Shown: piece after piece, positions 30,291-42,744 of the stretch
Layout: every line of letters starts with the position of its first letter
Numbering within the stretch: the stretch's first letter is position 1
Origin: Romanomermis culicivorax
Lineage: Eukaryota > Nematoda > Enoplea > Mermithida > Mermithidae
Direction: 5' to 3'
DNA: 64,000 nucleotides
Assembly: GCA_963922205.1 (NCBI GenBank)
Contig: CAWUHX010000159.1
Coordinates: 774,470 to 838,469 of the forward strand
Translations under genes and position numbers: made by a program
The notes under the pieces: generated by a model
What the model saw: the letters and a program-made list of their open reading frames with translations, nothing else
Database searches by the model: none
What the model was told of the DNA's origin: nothing

Positions 30291-31740
30291 ATTGACATAC
30301 TATGTTAAACAAGATACAATTTTATCAAGAATTTTTCTCGGAGTTCACCTCAATATATACCCATTCAATTGAAAGAAATTATGGTACTTAAAATAAATAT
30401 AAAAAGCATTCCAATTTGGGAATGTTGTAGTTAAATTACATTTCAGGCGATGTACTCCTTCATTCTTATAATACTATTGAATTTATCACAATCATTCATT
30501 CATTTGCTTTTGAACACATTGTGGTCAGATTGAATTTTCGCAAGCACTCTTAATTTATCTATTTATTTATTTAATTTTTATCTACAAAGCAAAATTAGCA
30601 TACAGTATATATTCCCAAAACTGTTGATTACTGCCTGTTGATTACTGTTGATTACTTACTTATCTCATGTTTTAATTGGTAATCTTCAATATTTCATCTT
30701 GATATTTAATGAAGATTCACATTTTTTGAGAAAGATCAATACGTCAAGTCTGTAAACTTTTTTAAGCGATTATTCCTTTCTTAACGTAAATTCAATCCAA
30801 ACGCTTCATGGAAGTAGTTTTAGGAAATTTCTACTCTTCTTACTCATATCTTTTCTGCCAAGTTCATGAGAGTTTGTGGATAAATTAATGGTTTTAAAAT
30901 TTTTCAAACATGAAATTCCAGAAATTACGACCTTTGAACAGAAAATTCGAATCTAATTCTTCAAACAAGTGGTTGGAATATTGATTTTCCAGTATCGCAG
31001 AATGTCAATACCCAAAAAAGTTTTCCGGCGTTCCAGGCAGGAAAGATTAATAGCTTTTTTGGGCTCTCACTTGTGATCATAGACGACTTAACCGTCGATT
31101 TCTCAGATAATTCAAAGTCATTATGTTCTTGGATAGTTTGCTGGAAAATCTTTTCCTCAATGCTAGTAGATTAGACTTCAACCAAACTCAAAAATTTCAA
31201 ATGTTTCCTAAATTTTAATGAATTAGTGGCTCTAAAATTTTATTGAATAAATGTTGAATGACATCTCTTTTTTGATCAATTGCCGTGATGCTCAATATAT
31301 ACATTTCTTTAAAAAATAACCTAGCATTGGAATTTATTCACGTATACTGATATTATAAAATAGGCTTGCAAAAATTTGGAATGGCTTGTAAAATTTAAGG
31401 TCAACAAGCCACTTGGCTTGTGACTCATAGGTCAAAAAAAAACCTGGAGGTGTGCAAATTTTGCTTTATCCTGTCAATAATATTGAGCTATCGTGATGTG
31501 ATGTGTAGTATTTTGCAGCATAGGTGCGTCAATGATGTGTATCAATCATTATCTCTAACATTATATTCGCACTATAGCTACCTATGCAGCCTATTGTATA
31601 CAACAATACAACCAGTGTTTCAACACAAGTGTTTGAAAAATATTATGTAGTAGGGACTACGGAGTGTGTGTAATGCATCATTCTATTTTCACAGTGTATC
31701 TGTCTAATATTATATATGTACATTAACATTACAACTCAGT
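30291..31740 (+). mobile_element. Decayed hAT-like element remnant within AT-rich DNA
   Basis: From about 30650 to 31260 the sequence aligns with parts of the elements at 41486-41890 plus 44755-45237 and at 47498-48378. Shared landmarks are TTTAATGAAGATTCACATTTT, CTACTCTTCTTACTCAT, CAATACCCAAAAAA and GGGCTCTCACTTGT. Ends were not found. The rest has no recognised content. Confidence 0.55.
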
Positions 31741-31744
31741 TTAA

Positions 31745-31825
31745 CATGTACCCGGGTATACCCGGGTAATTCAGGTACCCGGGTACCCAGGTAATGGATA
31801 AACGGGTACCTGGGTACGAAATTGT
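31745..31825 (+). repeat. Short ACCCGGGT palindrome repeat
   Basis: The palindromic word TACCCGGGTA and variants (TACCCAGGTA, TACCTGGGTA) recur about six times in 80 bp. Confidence 0.8.
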
Positions 31826-32024
31826 TGTAGTGTGAAGCTCTATTCTCCATACCGTGTGTGCATTTTGGCTATGCTGAACTCGTATTTTTTTACTTCATTC
31901 ACTGTTGAAAACTGAAAATTTGAATAATTGATTAATTTTTCTCATATACATGCAACATGTGCATTAACTTGCCCAGTATAAAAAATTTTTCAAAAACTGA
32001 GATCATAAAGAATGTCACAAAAAT

Positions 32025-32862
32025 TTGTCTGACAATTTGATTTCATCGTCAGAAAGTCCTATTTCATCCTCTTCCCCCAAGTCAGAATCGGACATGACGG
32101 ATAAAGAAACCAAATGGGTGGACATTTTAAAAAAAGTGGTTTTAACAAAAAAGAGGACATATCAGCATCGATTTCATCCTTGCCCGCTGTGTGAAAAAGA
32201 TTTAAATAGTGATTTTGAACTGCACTTTGATAAATTTCACAAGGATGCGAATTACAAAAAATATGTAATGATATTCTTCTTCCAAAAAAATTTTAATATG
32301 AAGATGACATTGAAATGTTCGACTGGACCATCATTGATGATATAGAAAAAAATGGAGCCATATCGATTAAAAAAATTGGAGCAAATCAGATTTTATGACA
32401 ATATAAAAAAGGAATGGCTGCTGCCAGACTCGCCTCTCATGAACTTTTCACGATATTTAGAACATCTTGTTCATGTTGAGTTGGGAAATATTGTGAAGTA
32501 TTGTCGGTACCCCGGCCGCATTTTCAAATTTTGTTGCCTGAATGTAGAAGTGCTTTCGATGGAGATAGTCGCTGAAGGTGAAAAAGCTGATTTTGCATTT
32601 CACATTTTACACTCCTATTTTTACACTCCTGGCCTTAAATGTCACAAGTTTTTTCGCCATTCTAATGAAGGTTGGATCCTTTTCATTAGCAAATGGCTAT
32701 ACCAGTAAATTGATTCATTTTCTACATTATGCGATTGATAATTCATACCAGTCCAAGGACCCCGACAGGCAACGAACGAAACAAAAATTTATGGACATGC
32801 TAATGAATGGTTTAAGCATTCAAAAGATTTTTTCAAAGAAGAGTCGAATCCAAAAAGCATGA
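32025..32862 (+). pseudogene. Unrecognised gene fragments with a C2H2-like finger
   Basis: A 106-codon ORF has a Ser-rich start and a CPLCEKDLNSDFELHFDKFH finger (CX2CX10HX4H). After a stop at 32343, further ORFs continue to 32862 in changing frames. A hAT element begins at 32929, and similar-looking gene pieces resume near 36780. I read these as two parts of one older mobile gene. The family is not recognised. Confidence 0.45.
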
Positions 32863-32928
32863 GTTTCAGATTGAAAATTGAACATCTTATCCATATATCT
32901 TATGTTTTTGACCAATGTTAATTCTGAA

Positions 32929-35700
32929 CAGTGTTTTTTTTGCACAGTGCAAAAAAAATTGGCTGTGCAGAAACTTTTTTCGAACTTTTTTGCATGGTGC
33001 AAAAAAATTTTTTACTGTTGTTATCTTTTGACTGTGCGACCGTTCTACTTGATATTCTGATTTCTGATGCATTTCTCAACTTATACATTATGTGCGTAAC
33101 ATGTCAACTTGTCTTAACAAACATATCCATCTTAATTCTAGCAAATATTTATATTTACAGATGTCTATTCTTAATTTCTTTAAAAAAGTTGATAAATTAA
33201 CTTCGCTAGAAGATGTTTCCGAGCCAAATCCAACTGAACATGAAATGGACGTTGAGTCTCTACTCAACTATGAAGACAATAGCTCAATGACAGATGACAA
33301 TTAGTCTGCAGAAGAAGATATGGTTCAAGAAGAACCGTCTGAGCCAATTCTGAAAAAAAGGGAAGCCGAAACTTTGAAGTCTCGAAATCATACTCATTCC
33401 AACAGTCATAGCTGAAATAGTTTCCTTGACTCAAAATAATCGACTCTCGCAACAAAATTGTATCTTGCAAATTGTGTAGTCAAGAAAAAATGAAAAGAGC
33501 ATGGGCAAAGGAAAAGATACTACCAAACTGGCGGGTAGATTTTTTCAAATACCACGAAATAAGAGACAAAGGGCATGTAAAATCAGTGGAAAATATCAAG
33601 GCAAGACCGAAACAAATTATTGAAAAAGCATCCAACGTGGCCAGGGAAAAAATGTTTGGGCAAATAATGCGTTGTTTGCAGAAAGTTCTTTTTGTTGCGC
33701 AGAAAAATTTGCCAATCTCAATGTCAAATGATCTTCATGACTTGGTGCTCGAGTTTCCTGATCAAGTAAATATCAAATCAATACTGTCAGCACACCATCA
33801 GTCATATTTTTAAACATATCAATTCATCAAAGCAATTAATCAAGATGTTTTCGAAGGTGAAATTAAGAAGTTGAAAGAGTCAGTTGGTTTCATCTTGCAT
33901 ATTGATGAGTGGACTGACATCACTAAAGAGAAGCAGATGATGGTCTATATTACGAATTGGGATCAAAGTTCCCTTTCCTCTAAGACGTCATTCCTTACAC
34001 TGCTGCCAGTTACAGAAGCAAAAGCTGTTTCATTAGCCAAACTACTCGTGGATTTTTTGGAGATCAACAAAATCCCACTGACAAAAATTTTGCACTTTAC
34101 CAGCGATGGAGCTGCAGTAATGTTGGGTAAACATGGTGGAGTTGCAGCATTGCTGAAGAACAGTTATGGCCTAGATCATTTGACCGATTTTCACTGTGTA
34201 GCACATCGCGAGGCCCTGGCGATGAAAGATCTCCTGCAGGCAAGTATTCATCATATTTCTCATTTTGTCATGATCAACTATTTACAAGTACATACTAATT
34301 TATCATGGCCATATTATTATAAAAATAGAGATGAGACTACTTTTCAGCCCGACAGAAATAATTTCTTCTGGAAAGTCGAACTGGTGACTCAAGAGCTGAT
34401 TGGATTCTTGTCGTTGCAGTCAACAAGAGGCGAAATGAAGGAGCTCTGTAACATTTTGGGAGAAGTTTACTTGTCACCAACATGAATTTTTGAAATTCGG
34501 TGAGCATATAATTGTTTAACAAGTCAATTTTTCTCATTCATTTCAATGTACAAGTATTTTGCTGAAATGTTACCTACAGGTGGCTCTCCTGTTATAAAGT
34601 TGTGCATTATCTGACAAGAATGATTCGCCCGTTGCTGATGCATTTAGCATCAAAAGATGAATTGATGTTGACTCAACTAAAAGTAATATATTTCAAGTCG
34701 CATAAATTTATATATGAGGAAATTATCTATTTTTTAATTTAGGGCCTCAAAAAATGAGTGTGGATTACGAATATTTTCTCGGACTGCACATGATGAAGGA
34801 TATGCTCGAACCAATCAACAAACTTCTGCTACGCTTGCAAGCTGATAATGTTCATCTTTTCAATTTGCCGGTAGCCTGTTTCAGCATCATATGAAAATAA
34901 TGTTTGTCTAATTTTTACATCCATTTTTCAGAAAATAGTCTCCAACTCCCTTTCCATCCTGGAAGACTTGTATCTATCAGAAAATTTCCGCCTCGGCGCT
35001 TCTGCTGCTCAATTCGAAAGTGATTCCGCTAATTTCGTTTCGAATGGGCTCATACGTGAATCTACTTTCACAGAAGAAAAACGCGAAAAAGTTTTCAGTG
35101 CGACCAAAAGTTCATCAACTGCTCATGCACACTAGTTGTTTTGTTTTGTTGAATTTCCAACTCTTTTCTTTACAGTCTTTGTCAAAGCTGTAGTCAAACA
35201 GACGAAAAAGCGCTTGATGACAGATGAAGACCTTCTAGCAGCTTTTGCCACTTTCATCCCCCAGTAGAAAATGCAACATTTTGATGCTGATGAAAGGTTA
35301 GATTATGGTTGCAAAGAAATCAAGAAGTTGATAGGCCATTATGAGCACTTTCGATTGGACGAATCAGACACTATGAATGAATGGGAAAACTTCAAAGTAA
35401 GTTTATTGTTGACTGTTGGGTGTCGAGTGCTTTAAGTTGAAGATCAACATTATACTTTTCAGGTAATTATGAATTTTCAATTTTTTCAAGCCTTTCATCC
35501 TCTTCGAATTGGCAAGGAAATCAAACTGTGATTTGTTGTCGATGAATGGTGCTATTTCATGCAGCTCCAAAAGTGAAGTCTATCTAAACCTAAGCAAGCT
35601 CACCAAAGCTCTGCTGGTTATGAACATTCAAAATGCCAGCATTGAGAGAGGTTTCAGGTAAAATGTTGAACTAATTTAATTTTTATATTTCAAGAACCAT
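32929..35700 (+). mobile_element. hAT element, 5' end and transposase region
   Basis: The left end CAGTGTTTTTTTTGCAC resembles hAT termini and matches, inverted, the end at 45237. Subterminal words GCACAGTGC, CTGTGCAG and GCATGGTGC follow. A disrupted transposase gene lies inside. No right terminus was found before the minisatellite at 35870, so the element is probably truncated or broken up. Confidence 0.55.
33161..35660 (+). pseudogene. hAT-type transposase with TTF/BED-like zinc finger, disrupted
   Basis: After TTTACAG, an ATG at 33161 begins MSILNFFKK; a stop follows at 33302. A finger region (CKLC...YHEIRDKGHVKSV) lies around 33460-33590. An RNase H-like transposase core at 33860-34240 shows HIDEWTDI, TSDGAAVMLGKHGGVAALLK and HCVAHREALAMKDLL. 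Later exon-like pieces bounded by TTTTCAG-type acceptors (34570-35400) end with a hAT dimerisation motif NASIERGF near 35633-35656. Frameshifts and stops show that it is inactive. The family resembles domesticated C17orf113/ZMYM-like hAT proteins. Confidence 0.65.
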
Positions 35701-35869
35701 CAAATTTAGCTGAACATATTAATAATTATGAAGATAGCCAATTCATTTTACAGCTTCGTTCATTCATACAAGCATTTTCATCTCCAGTGCTAGGCAAATC
35801 AGAGATATTTGCCTGCACAAATGCATATAAATCGAGAGACACTCCCAAAATTAGAATTTTAGTATCCTG

Positions 35870-36640
35870 ATTTACTAAAGGTAGAAAAATATGAAATCAG
35901 CATCACTGAAGTTTTTGGTGAAATTAGTTTTATGCTGAAGTGTACCGATTTTTCACAAATTGAAAAAAATCGGCAATTTTCGGCCCAAAAATGCATGTTA
36001 TATATGGAACTGAAAAAACTCATAAAAATTCGAATTTTCATTTTCTGTTGTCTTTAGGGTAGAAAAATATGAAATCGGCATCACTGAATTCATTAATGAA
36101 ATTAGTTTTATGCTGAAGTGTACCGATTTTTCACAAATTGAAAAAAATCAGCAATTTTGGGCCTAAAAATGCATGTTATGAATGAAAGTGAAAAATAATC
36201 ATAAAGATTGGAATTTTCATTTTATGTTGTCCTAAAGGTAGAAAAATATGAAATCGGCATCGCTGAATTCATTGGTGGAATTAGTTTCATCCTGAAATGT
36301 TTTGATTTTTCACAAATTGAAAAAAAATCGGCACTTTTTGGCCCAAAAATGCATGTCATATATGGAACTGAAAAAATTCTTAAAAATTAGAATTTTCATT
36401 TTCTGTTGTCCTGAAGGTAGAAAAATATGAAATCGGCATCGCTGAATTCATTGGTGAAATTAGTTTCATCCTGAAGTGTACCGATTTTTCACAAATTGAA
36501 AAAAATCGGCAATTTTGGCCCAAAAACTGAAAACTGAAATTTTCGGCCCAGAAACTGAAAAAAATTCATAAAAATTCGAATTTTCATTCTCTGTTGTCCT
36601 AAGGGTAGAAAAATATGAAATCGATACTTATTAATCCATT
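35870..36640 (-). repeat. ~179-bp minisatellite, four units
   Basis: GGTAGAAAAATATGAAATCGGCAT recurs near 35879, 36058, 36237, 36416 and 36604. Units contain ACCGATTTTTCACAAATTG and GGCCCAAAAATGCATG. It is the reverse-strand form of the repeats at 7243 and 10560. Confidence 0.85.
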
Positions 36641-36779
36641 GATGAAGTCAGCTTTATTTTAAATTCTGATTTTTTTAAAATGTGTGTATAGGTGAAGAAA
36701 GCAGTCAAGAACTTTAAATTTTTTGGAAGTGAAGAAATTATATTAATTTTAAGTTATGTATCATGACTAACTAGAAGAA

Positions 36780-37753
36780 ATTTAAAATTTCAAAAATGAT
36801 TTTGTTCAGAACGAAGTTTGAAGAACTGGCCATCAAATCGTACAAAATATTGTAACAAGTCGAGAACAGCAATGAACCAAGTTTGGCCGAAATTTTTGAA
36901 AGACCCAAAAATCAGGGCGAAGCATTAGATATTGTTAATGCTCTATCGGAAGATGTTAACATTAATTCCAGTATTTTGTCCCAGGAAGACGATGAGAGCC
37001 CGCTCTCAGCTTCATCAAAGATTTCATAACTGGCTCAAAACACCCATCATTGATAAAAATTGAGTGAGCCATTGAAATCTGCATTCCATTTCAAAATTTT
37101 TTGCAAGTTCAAATGAGAACAAAAGAAAAGTAGAACAAAAGTCTTCCGTGGAAAACTGATCTTAAATCTGGACAACCATCTTGGTAATATATTTATATAG
37201 ATGTATTTCCAATAATTCGGAATGAGGTAGTGAACTTTACATTTTTCAGTTACTTCACAGATGGTTGGCTGCGGGCAGCCAAAAAATTCCTTGAACATAA
37301 AACAAAATTTGCGGCAGTTTCCAACAGTTTGTCCGTTTGTGATGAGTTAATTCCGGTAAGCAAATTTCAATTACACTCATCACCCTACTTATTTATTCAT
37401 TTTCCAGGATGTTGAAATTGCAAACGCCTCAACAGGTGAAAGATCATCGAAAAAGAGGTTATCTCAAGTGATACAGGAATCTGGTGGAAAGCCAGAAAAA
37501 TGAAGCGAAAAGACCAACACTCATTGTATTGCGAAAATTGGTGTATGCAAATTTAAAGCATTATTTAGCAAGAATTCAATCAGTGGCGTTATTCATATTT
37601 TTGCATTACGAATTCGACTTTGCGAAATTGGTGGATGATAGATGTTTGAAAATTTTACGAATGACAGCTAGACAATTGGACTTGGAATTCAGCAAACCTG
37701 ATCAAAAGCTGATCTCTACCTTTAAAATCGCGGCATTAGGCATAGTAAACTGA
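36780..37753 (+). pseudogene. Unrecognised gene fragments, probable 3' part of the 32-kb gene
   Basis: Exon-like pieces include KFEELAIKSYKIL (near 36815), a Ser/Glu-rich piece to 37030, YFTDGWLRAAKKFLEHKTKF (near 37250-37315) followed by a GTAAGC donor and TTTTCCAG acceptor about 50 bp apart, and a final 89-codon ORF (37484-37753) shifted by a stop. The short intron is nematode-like. Function is not recognised. Confidence 0.4.
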
Positions 37754-38310
37754 ATATAACTTGTTTGAAATTTTCATTGAACCTTTTTCTCTTGTTTCCG
37801 CTGATCCATTGTTTGATCAATCAAGCAAATCGAATGATTCACATTGCTCGCAGTCTGTTGAACTGCAGAATGTGACACTCACACCGGTAGTGAGTTTCAT
37901 TGACTAGTGTACCTGTTGGACTTTGAAAATTTTGAATTTTTTGTTGTGAGATTTAATTACCGAAAAATTCTTTCTGTGTCACTTTTCACATTGAGTTTAA
38001 TGCCAAAACTAGGATCTTGATTTTTCAGAATCAAGCAAGTAAAGCTAGAGCTCTTGATGCTGTCTGAATTGATATTTATTTCACAAGCTAAATTCTTGTT
38101 TACATTGAATGTTCAACTTGATACCTTAATTTATAGAAAGTTTTGCCAAGTTCGCCTCAAACCAAAAACCTCAAACCTCAAACACGCTTAGACTGAATAA
38201 ATCATGCCATGTAATCAATTTTGATGAATCTGATAAATAAAATGTTGTGATTTTCTATTTGCAATATTTTCTGTTTCAAATCGGGCTTACAAGTATTTTT
38301 TGTTGTGATT
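37697..38310 (+). repeat. Dispersed ~600-bp repeat, copy 2
   Basis: Aligns to 11126-11720. It overlaps the end of the last ORF of the gene above and continues into its 3' flank, so it is probably the terminal part of that mobile element. Confidence 0.75.
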
Positions 38311-38617
38311 CATTTTTGCAATGGGATTTCCCACGAAAACAGGTGCCTCATTTTTTTACTGTGCCATTTGTCCCTGCCTACATATATTTGGTAATAAATA
38401 TTTTGTGAAAATCTCTGCTGGTTAAGATTAACTGTTTGATTCAAATATTTGTTTTGTATTTAGCATTAAAAAATGCATCAGAAGGCGAGAAACTTTGTTT
38501 TGTTTTGAATATAAGCAATTTGTTACTAATGCAGCTAACATGATCCTTTGCTGAAAATCAACGATTTGTCCGGTTTTCTGAAAATTTGGTTCATCTGAGC
38601 ATGGAATAAACATAACC

Positions 38618-39064
38618 ACACCTATGGACTTAACCACACCTATGTGCTTCCATATGCTTCAGTATTTATTACGCGTGTGTATACGTGTTTTTGTAGGGAC
38701 CGCAGCTACTGTTCCACTTGAGATTGGTGTCTGGGTTGGGGCTTCTACTTTCTATCACAGGCAGGTGTGTTTACGGTTTTCGGGGAGAATTAATATAGCA
38801 ATGGAATGTGTATTTTTGTGTGGATTCTGGGGGCCAGGTGCCGATGTGCAAATTAATTAGAGCGTCTTTAATTGGATCAATAATGGCTACTGGGGTGTAG
38901 GATGGTCAAAACAGAACACTTCACATAAATTTATATGAATGTCTAGATATGAAATCCAGACACCCTTCAGATGATAGATTATAAAATGAATTTATATGTA
39001 ATAAATAACATAACATATAGTGTACATTATGTATTTACAATGATGCGCTAGCATCTACATTACA
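38618..39064 (-). mobile_element. Decayed LTR of the element A family, reverse strand
   Basis: On the reverse strand the sequence aligns with the first ~440 bp of LTR A (6332-6775). Shared blocks include GCAAATTAATTAG, GGAATGTGTA, CTACTGTTCCACTTGAGA and CCACACCTATGTGCTTC. It ends in TTACA at 39064, matching the LTR start. The remaining half of the LTR is missing. Confidence 0.8.
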
Positions 39065-39863
39065 ATTGTCCCACAAATTTTTTTCCGGTCTTTACAAGAA
39101 TTTTGACTCTTGTGTGATTAAAACATTTTTAGTAAAAGTCGAAATTTTTGGTAGTTGAAGGATTAAAATTTTTGGTAGCTTTCCCGGTTTTTAATTTGTA
39201 GTTTGCCTGACTGGAAATTCATCAAACTTTACTGAAAAATTAAACCTTCTGCCTAGGAAATAAAAAGTGAAAAGATTTATTTTCCAGCATTTAAAATCAA
39301 CCTTTTTCATTTTCTCTCCAAAATTCAGAAACTTGGGTTTTGAAAGTTGAAGACCAACATGAACTGAATGAAGTACCAGAAAGCTATTGCTCCTGATTTT
39401 TTTTGGATGAATATAAGCTAAATTATTGATTTTAGAGCGAGCAAACTAACTGAAAATAAGTCATTTTTACTGCTTAAATGATTTTTCTTTATTCAGTAAA
39501 ATTTTGTGAAATTCCTCCCCCCTTTTTTGAAAATCCTGGATATGGGTATGGATATTACTTACTTTGATTTGTCTAAAATCTGAGAGTATTCGAATAGTAT
39601 ATTTGTATGATCACAACAGACTTTGAGTTTGTCAATGACTGAAAAATGAATAGAAATGATTAACTTCCACTGTTTACTTAGCGTGATTGAAAACCAAGAT
39701 TTTTATTTTTGGTGTTTAATTCAAACAGAAAAATTGACTTTGTTGGCACAATTTTTTGACCAAAAATTTACCCCACATGACTTTTAGCTCAGTTTTCTTT
39801 CAAGAGAAAGCAATTATGGACATCAGGTGTTGAGAAGAAATCTGTAGCTGAAATGTCTCCTTG
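39065..39863. other. AT-rich, no recognised gene
   Basis: Only 39700-39770 (TTCAAACAGAAAAATTGA, then GACCAAAAATTTA) resembles another place, about 8905-8975. No ORF of note. Confidence 0.4.
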
Positions 39864-40918
39864 CAGGGTTTTTTTTCCGCACAATATGGACTTTTTTTGG
39901 GCTGTGTGGAAAATTTTTTGAGCATTTTCCGCACAGAACGGAAATTTTTTTGGGCGTTTCTACTACTGGCATTGGTGAAAATGCATTTTAGTGCAATTTA
40001 GATGGTCAAAATCTCAAATTTTTTCGGCGCTGGGTGCTGGCAAAGAGAATAATTTATAGTATTAACTACAATTCAGCTGAAGCGCAGCCAAAAGGAAGTT
40101 TACTTTGATTTTCCGGTTGTCCCTGATTGTTTCCATCAATCTCATAATGTCTCTGCTAGAGTGAGTAAAACTCGTCACTCTGTAGTGTGAATTGGAATTT
40201 TCATATGAATTTGCTGATTTTTCCCACATTTCTCCACACATTTATTTAATATCATCATTTTTCTAGGAAAAAATCTAAACTGAAAGTATTACAAATTATC
40301 TCTAGAATACATTTTCCAACATTTCAGTAGCTCCTTTGTTCAAAAATTCTCTGATGTGATGCATCAGAAGTTGAGTGTGCATGGTCTTCATGATTTGAAG
40401 TTCCTCATCCCATTCATCAATTAGTAATCTTCAGTATTAGGTTCGGATTTTGTTGAAAATTGAGATTTAATATATATCTTCATGAATTCTTTCTCTCACT
40501 TGAAGTTTTCTGAACTTTGTGAACACAAATTTTGTGATTGGGAAACTACACAATTTTTGACTGAAAATGCAAACCTTTTACTTTAGAGATAAAGGTTGAA
40601 AATGCTAATTTTCCAGCATTCTAGAATATCAAAATGTAGAAATTGAATCAATTGGAAAATCGATTGAAATCCATAAATCATCAGCTCTAATCACAGAAAT
40701 GACAGCAGCAACTAATTATTTTGTTTAGTCAAGCTAAAATAATGTTTTTGAGCTAGAAAAACAGATACTTCACATTATTTTCTTGGCAATGTATAATGTT
40801 CGTTCATTTCACACATTTTTCAAATGATCTGAACTTCGAACAGAAAAAATTTTCATGTGCGGAAAAAATTTTGGGTCATTTCCGCATGGTGCGGATGGAC
40901 GTGCAGAAAAAAACCCTG
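39864..40918 (+). mobile_element. Non-autonomous hAT element (1,055 bp) with inverted ends
   Basis: It begins CAGGGTTTTTTTTCCGCAC and ends GTGCAGAAAAAAACCCTG. The flanks TCTCCTTG (39856-39863) and TTTCCTTG (40919-40926) match at 7 of 8 positions, as for the 8-bp target duplication of hAT elements. The word CCGCACA recurs near both ends (39877, 39925, 40881). There is no coding capacity. Confidence 0.8.
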
Positions 40919-41485
40919 TTTCCTTGTCCCATTTTTTAATCATTAAAAGTCAGGTGCTGGGGGTCAAACACTCCCCAAACCCCCTGCATATGCATGTATG
41001 GTAGCCACATTATACATGTTTTTAAAATGTGGAAAATTTTTGGAAAATGAGGAAAAAATTTTGGGTTCAGTTCCATGTGGAATAAGTCTTAGAAGAAAAA
41101 AATGGTGAGTAGGATGTGGATATATCATCAAATTTTTTTTTAAAATGTAACCCATCCATCATGATCTTGAGAAGCTTATGATTAGGATGACATCTCATGA
41201 ACCCAAAATTTCTGTTTTCATGAAGAAAACCTTTGATGTACTGCATAGGTCCCCATGGTCAAATTTCCCAGGTAGGGGTAAAGTTGAAAATTTTTGGGGC
41301 AGTGTAGCTAAATGTTCACTAAACACTTCATCTTTTCTTAAAAATAGGCAATCAGTGATCAATTTTTAGGACTTTAGGTAGGGGTAATACCCTCTCATAC
41401 CCCTACCTATGGGGTGGTCTGATGTACTGTAGCAGAATATCAATTATATTTTTTGGGCATGTATTACTCTCACTCTACGTACCAC
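40919..41485. other. AT-rich spacer, no recognised gene
   Basis: It holds short repeated phrases (GTAGGGGTAAAGT and GTAGGGGTAATAC near 41274 and 41377). No domain-bearing ORF is seen. Confidence 0.35.
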
Positions 41486-41890
41486 CACTGTTTCTTCCCC
41501 AAATCATGCTTTTTTGGAAAAAAAATTTGGAAAAGGGAAACAAATTTTAAGCTCTTTCCCCATTTGGGAAAGAAAATTTTGGAGATCAGATACAGAAAAG
41601 ATGCATTTTGGTGCATTTTACAAGGTCATAATCTCAAAATTTTTCCAGTGCTTCATGCCAGTTATAACTTTAATTGTCATTATTATGTATTACATAGCTC
41701 AGGCACAGCTTTTAGCATGTCTACCTTCATTTATCACTTAATCCATAATAGTTTTCATCATCTCAAACATATTATTTCATGTTTTAATTGATAATCTTCG
41801 ATATTTTATCATGATATCTAATGAAGATTCACATTTTTTCCTTTTTGAGAAAGATCAATGCGTCAAGTTTCTAAGCTCAAAACTGAGTTG
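41486..41890 (+). mobile_element. hAT-like element, left part
   Basis: It begins CACTGTTTCTTCCCCAAATC, resembling the inverted right end at 48378. Words TTCCCC, GGGAAAC and TTTCCCC...GGGAAAG alternate with AATTTTGG spacers. It then carries the family core (GATGCATTTTGGTGCATTTTA, ATTTCATGTTTTAATTG). A possible right part lies at 44755-45237. Confidence 0.6.
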
Positions 41891-42744
41891 TTTTCTCCCT
41901 ATCTTCAAAATCAATTGAGTCAGTGTTTTCTTGAAACATTATGCTGTACACCATACCAAAGTGTGGACCATAGAACAAATTTGAACACTGTACAATTCTC
42001 ATGAAAACGTTTTTACAAGCATGCATCAGCCATTCAACCTGTTGAATCATAGTATTTTTCAGACAAATTTTCCTTGATGATACTTTGTTTTATAAATACG
42101 CCATTGGTAAACAAATGAAACTGAGCGTCAAATTTATGGAACTGATATATGATGAGGTAATAATACTCTTGTTTACCGAAATAGTTGTACAAGTTAAAAA
42201 ATTTGTAAATATTTCAGCTGAGCACAATGCTGGATAGCTTTCAGATAAAAAAAGACGCCTACAAAGAAAAAAAATGTCACATTCAATAACAAAAGCAGAG
42301 CGTACCCGCAATTTCTACATGATTGTTGCCACTTTTTTAAAGTAAGGGTTTGTTTTATCGTAATGCTTCACCTTCACCATTAATGATTTATTATTCGTAC
42401 ATACGGGTGATTTGTGCAATTTATGACTTACTAATAATTTTATTCATTGTAAAATGTCTTGATTCTGTTTCATTGTTGAATGCTTTACTTTTTGTCATTG
42501 ATGTTCACTATTCCCCTTTACAAGAAGATTTCGTGCAATTTATGATCTGTATCATTCTATTCATTGTTGATTATATAGATTTGTTTTATTTGTTGTTACG
42601 CCTCTGTGATGTAAAATTTATTATCAATTTAGTTACTAGGGCGAAAAGAATATTGTAAAATTGAGTAAGGTAGCTAAAACAACATTCCTCATTCTTAAAA
42701 AAGACTCCACGTAGAATAGTCGGTTTTAAGGATATCTATTAGAA
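41891..42744. other. Spacer before the Polinton capsid remnant
   Basis: ORFs here (for example 42350-42658) are hydrophobic and repetitive, with GTGCAATTTATGA occurring twice, and look like chance frames. Other Polinton genes may be decayed here, but none is recognisable. Confidence 0.35.
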
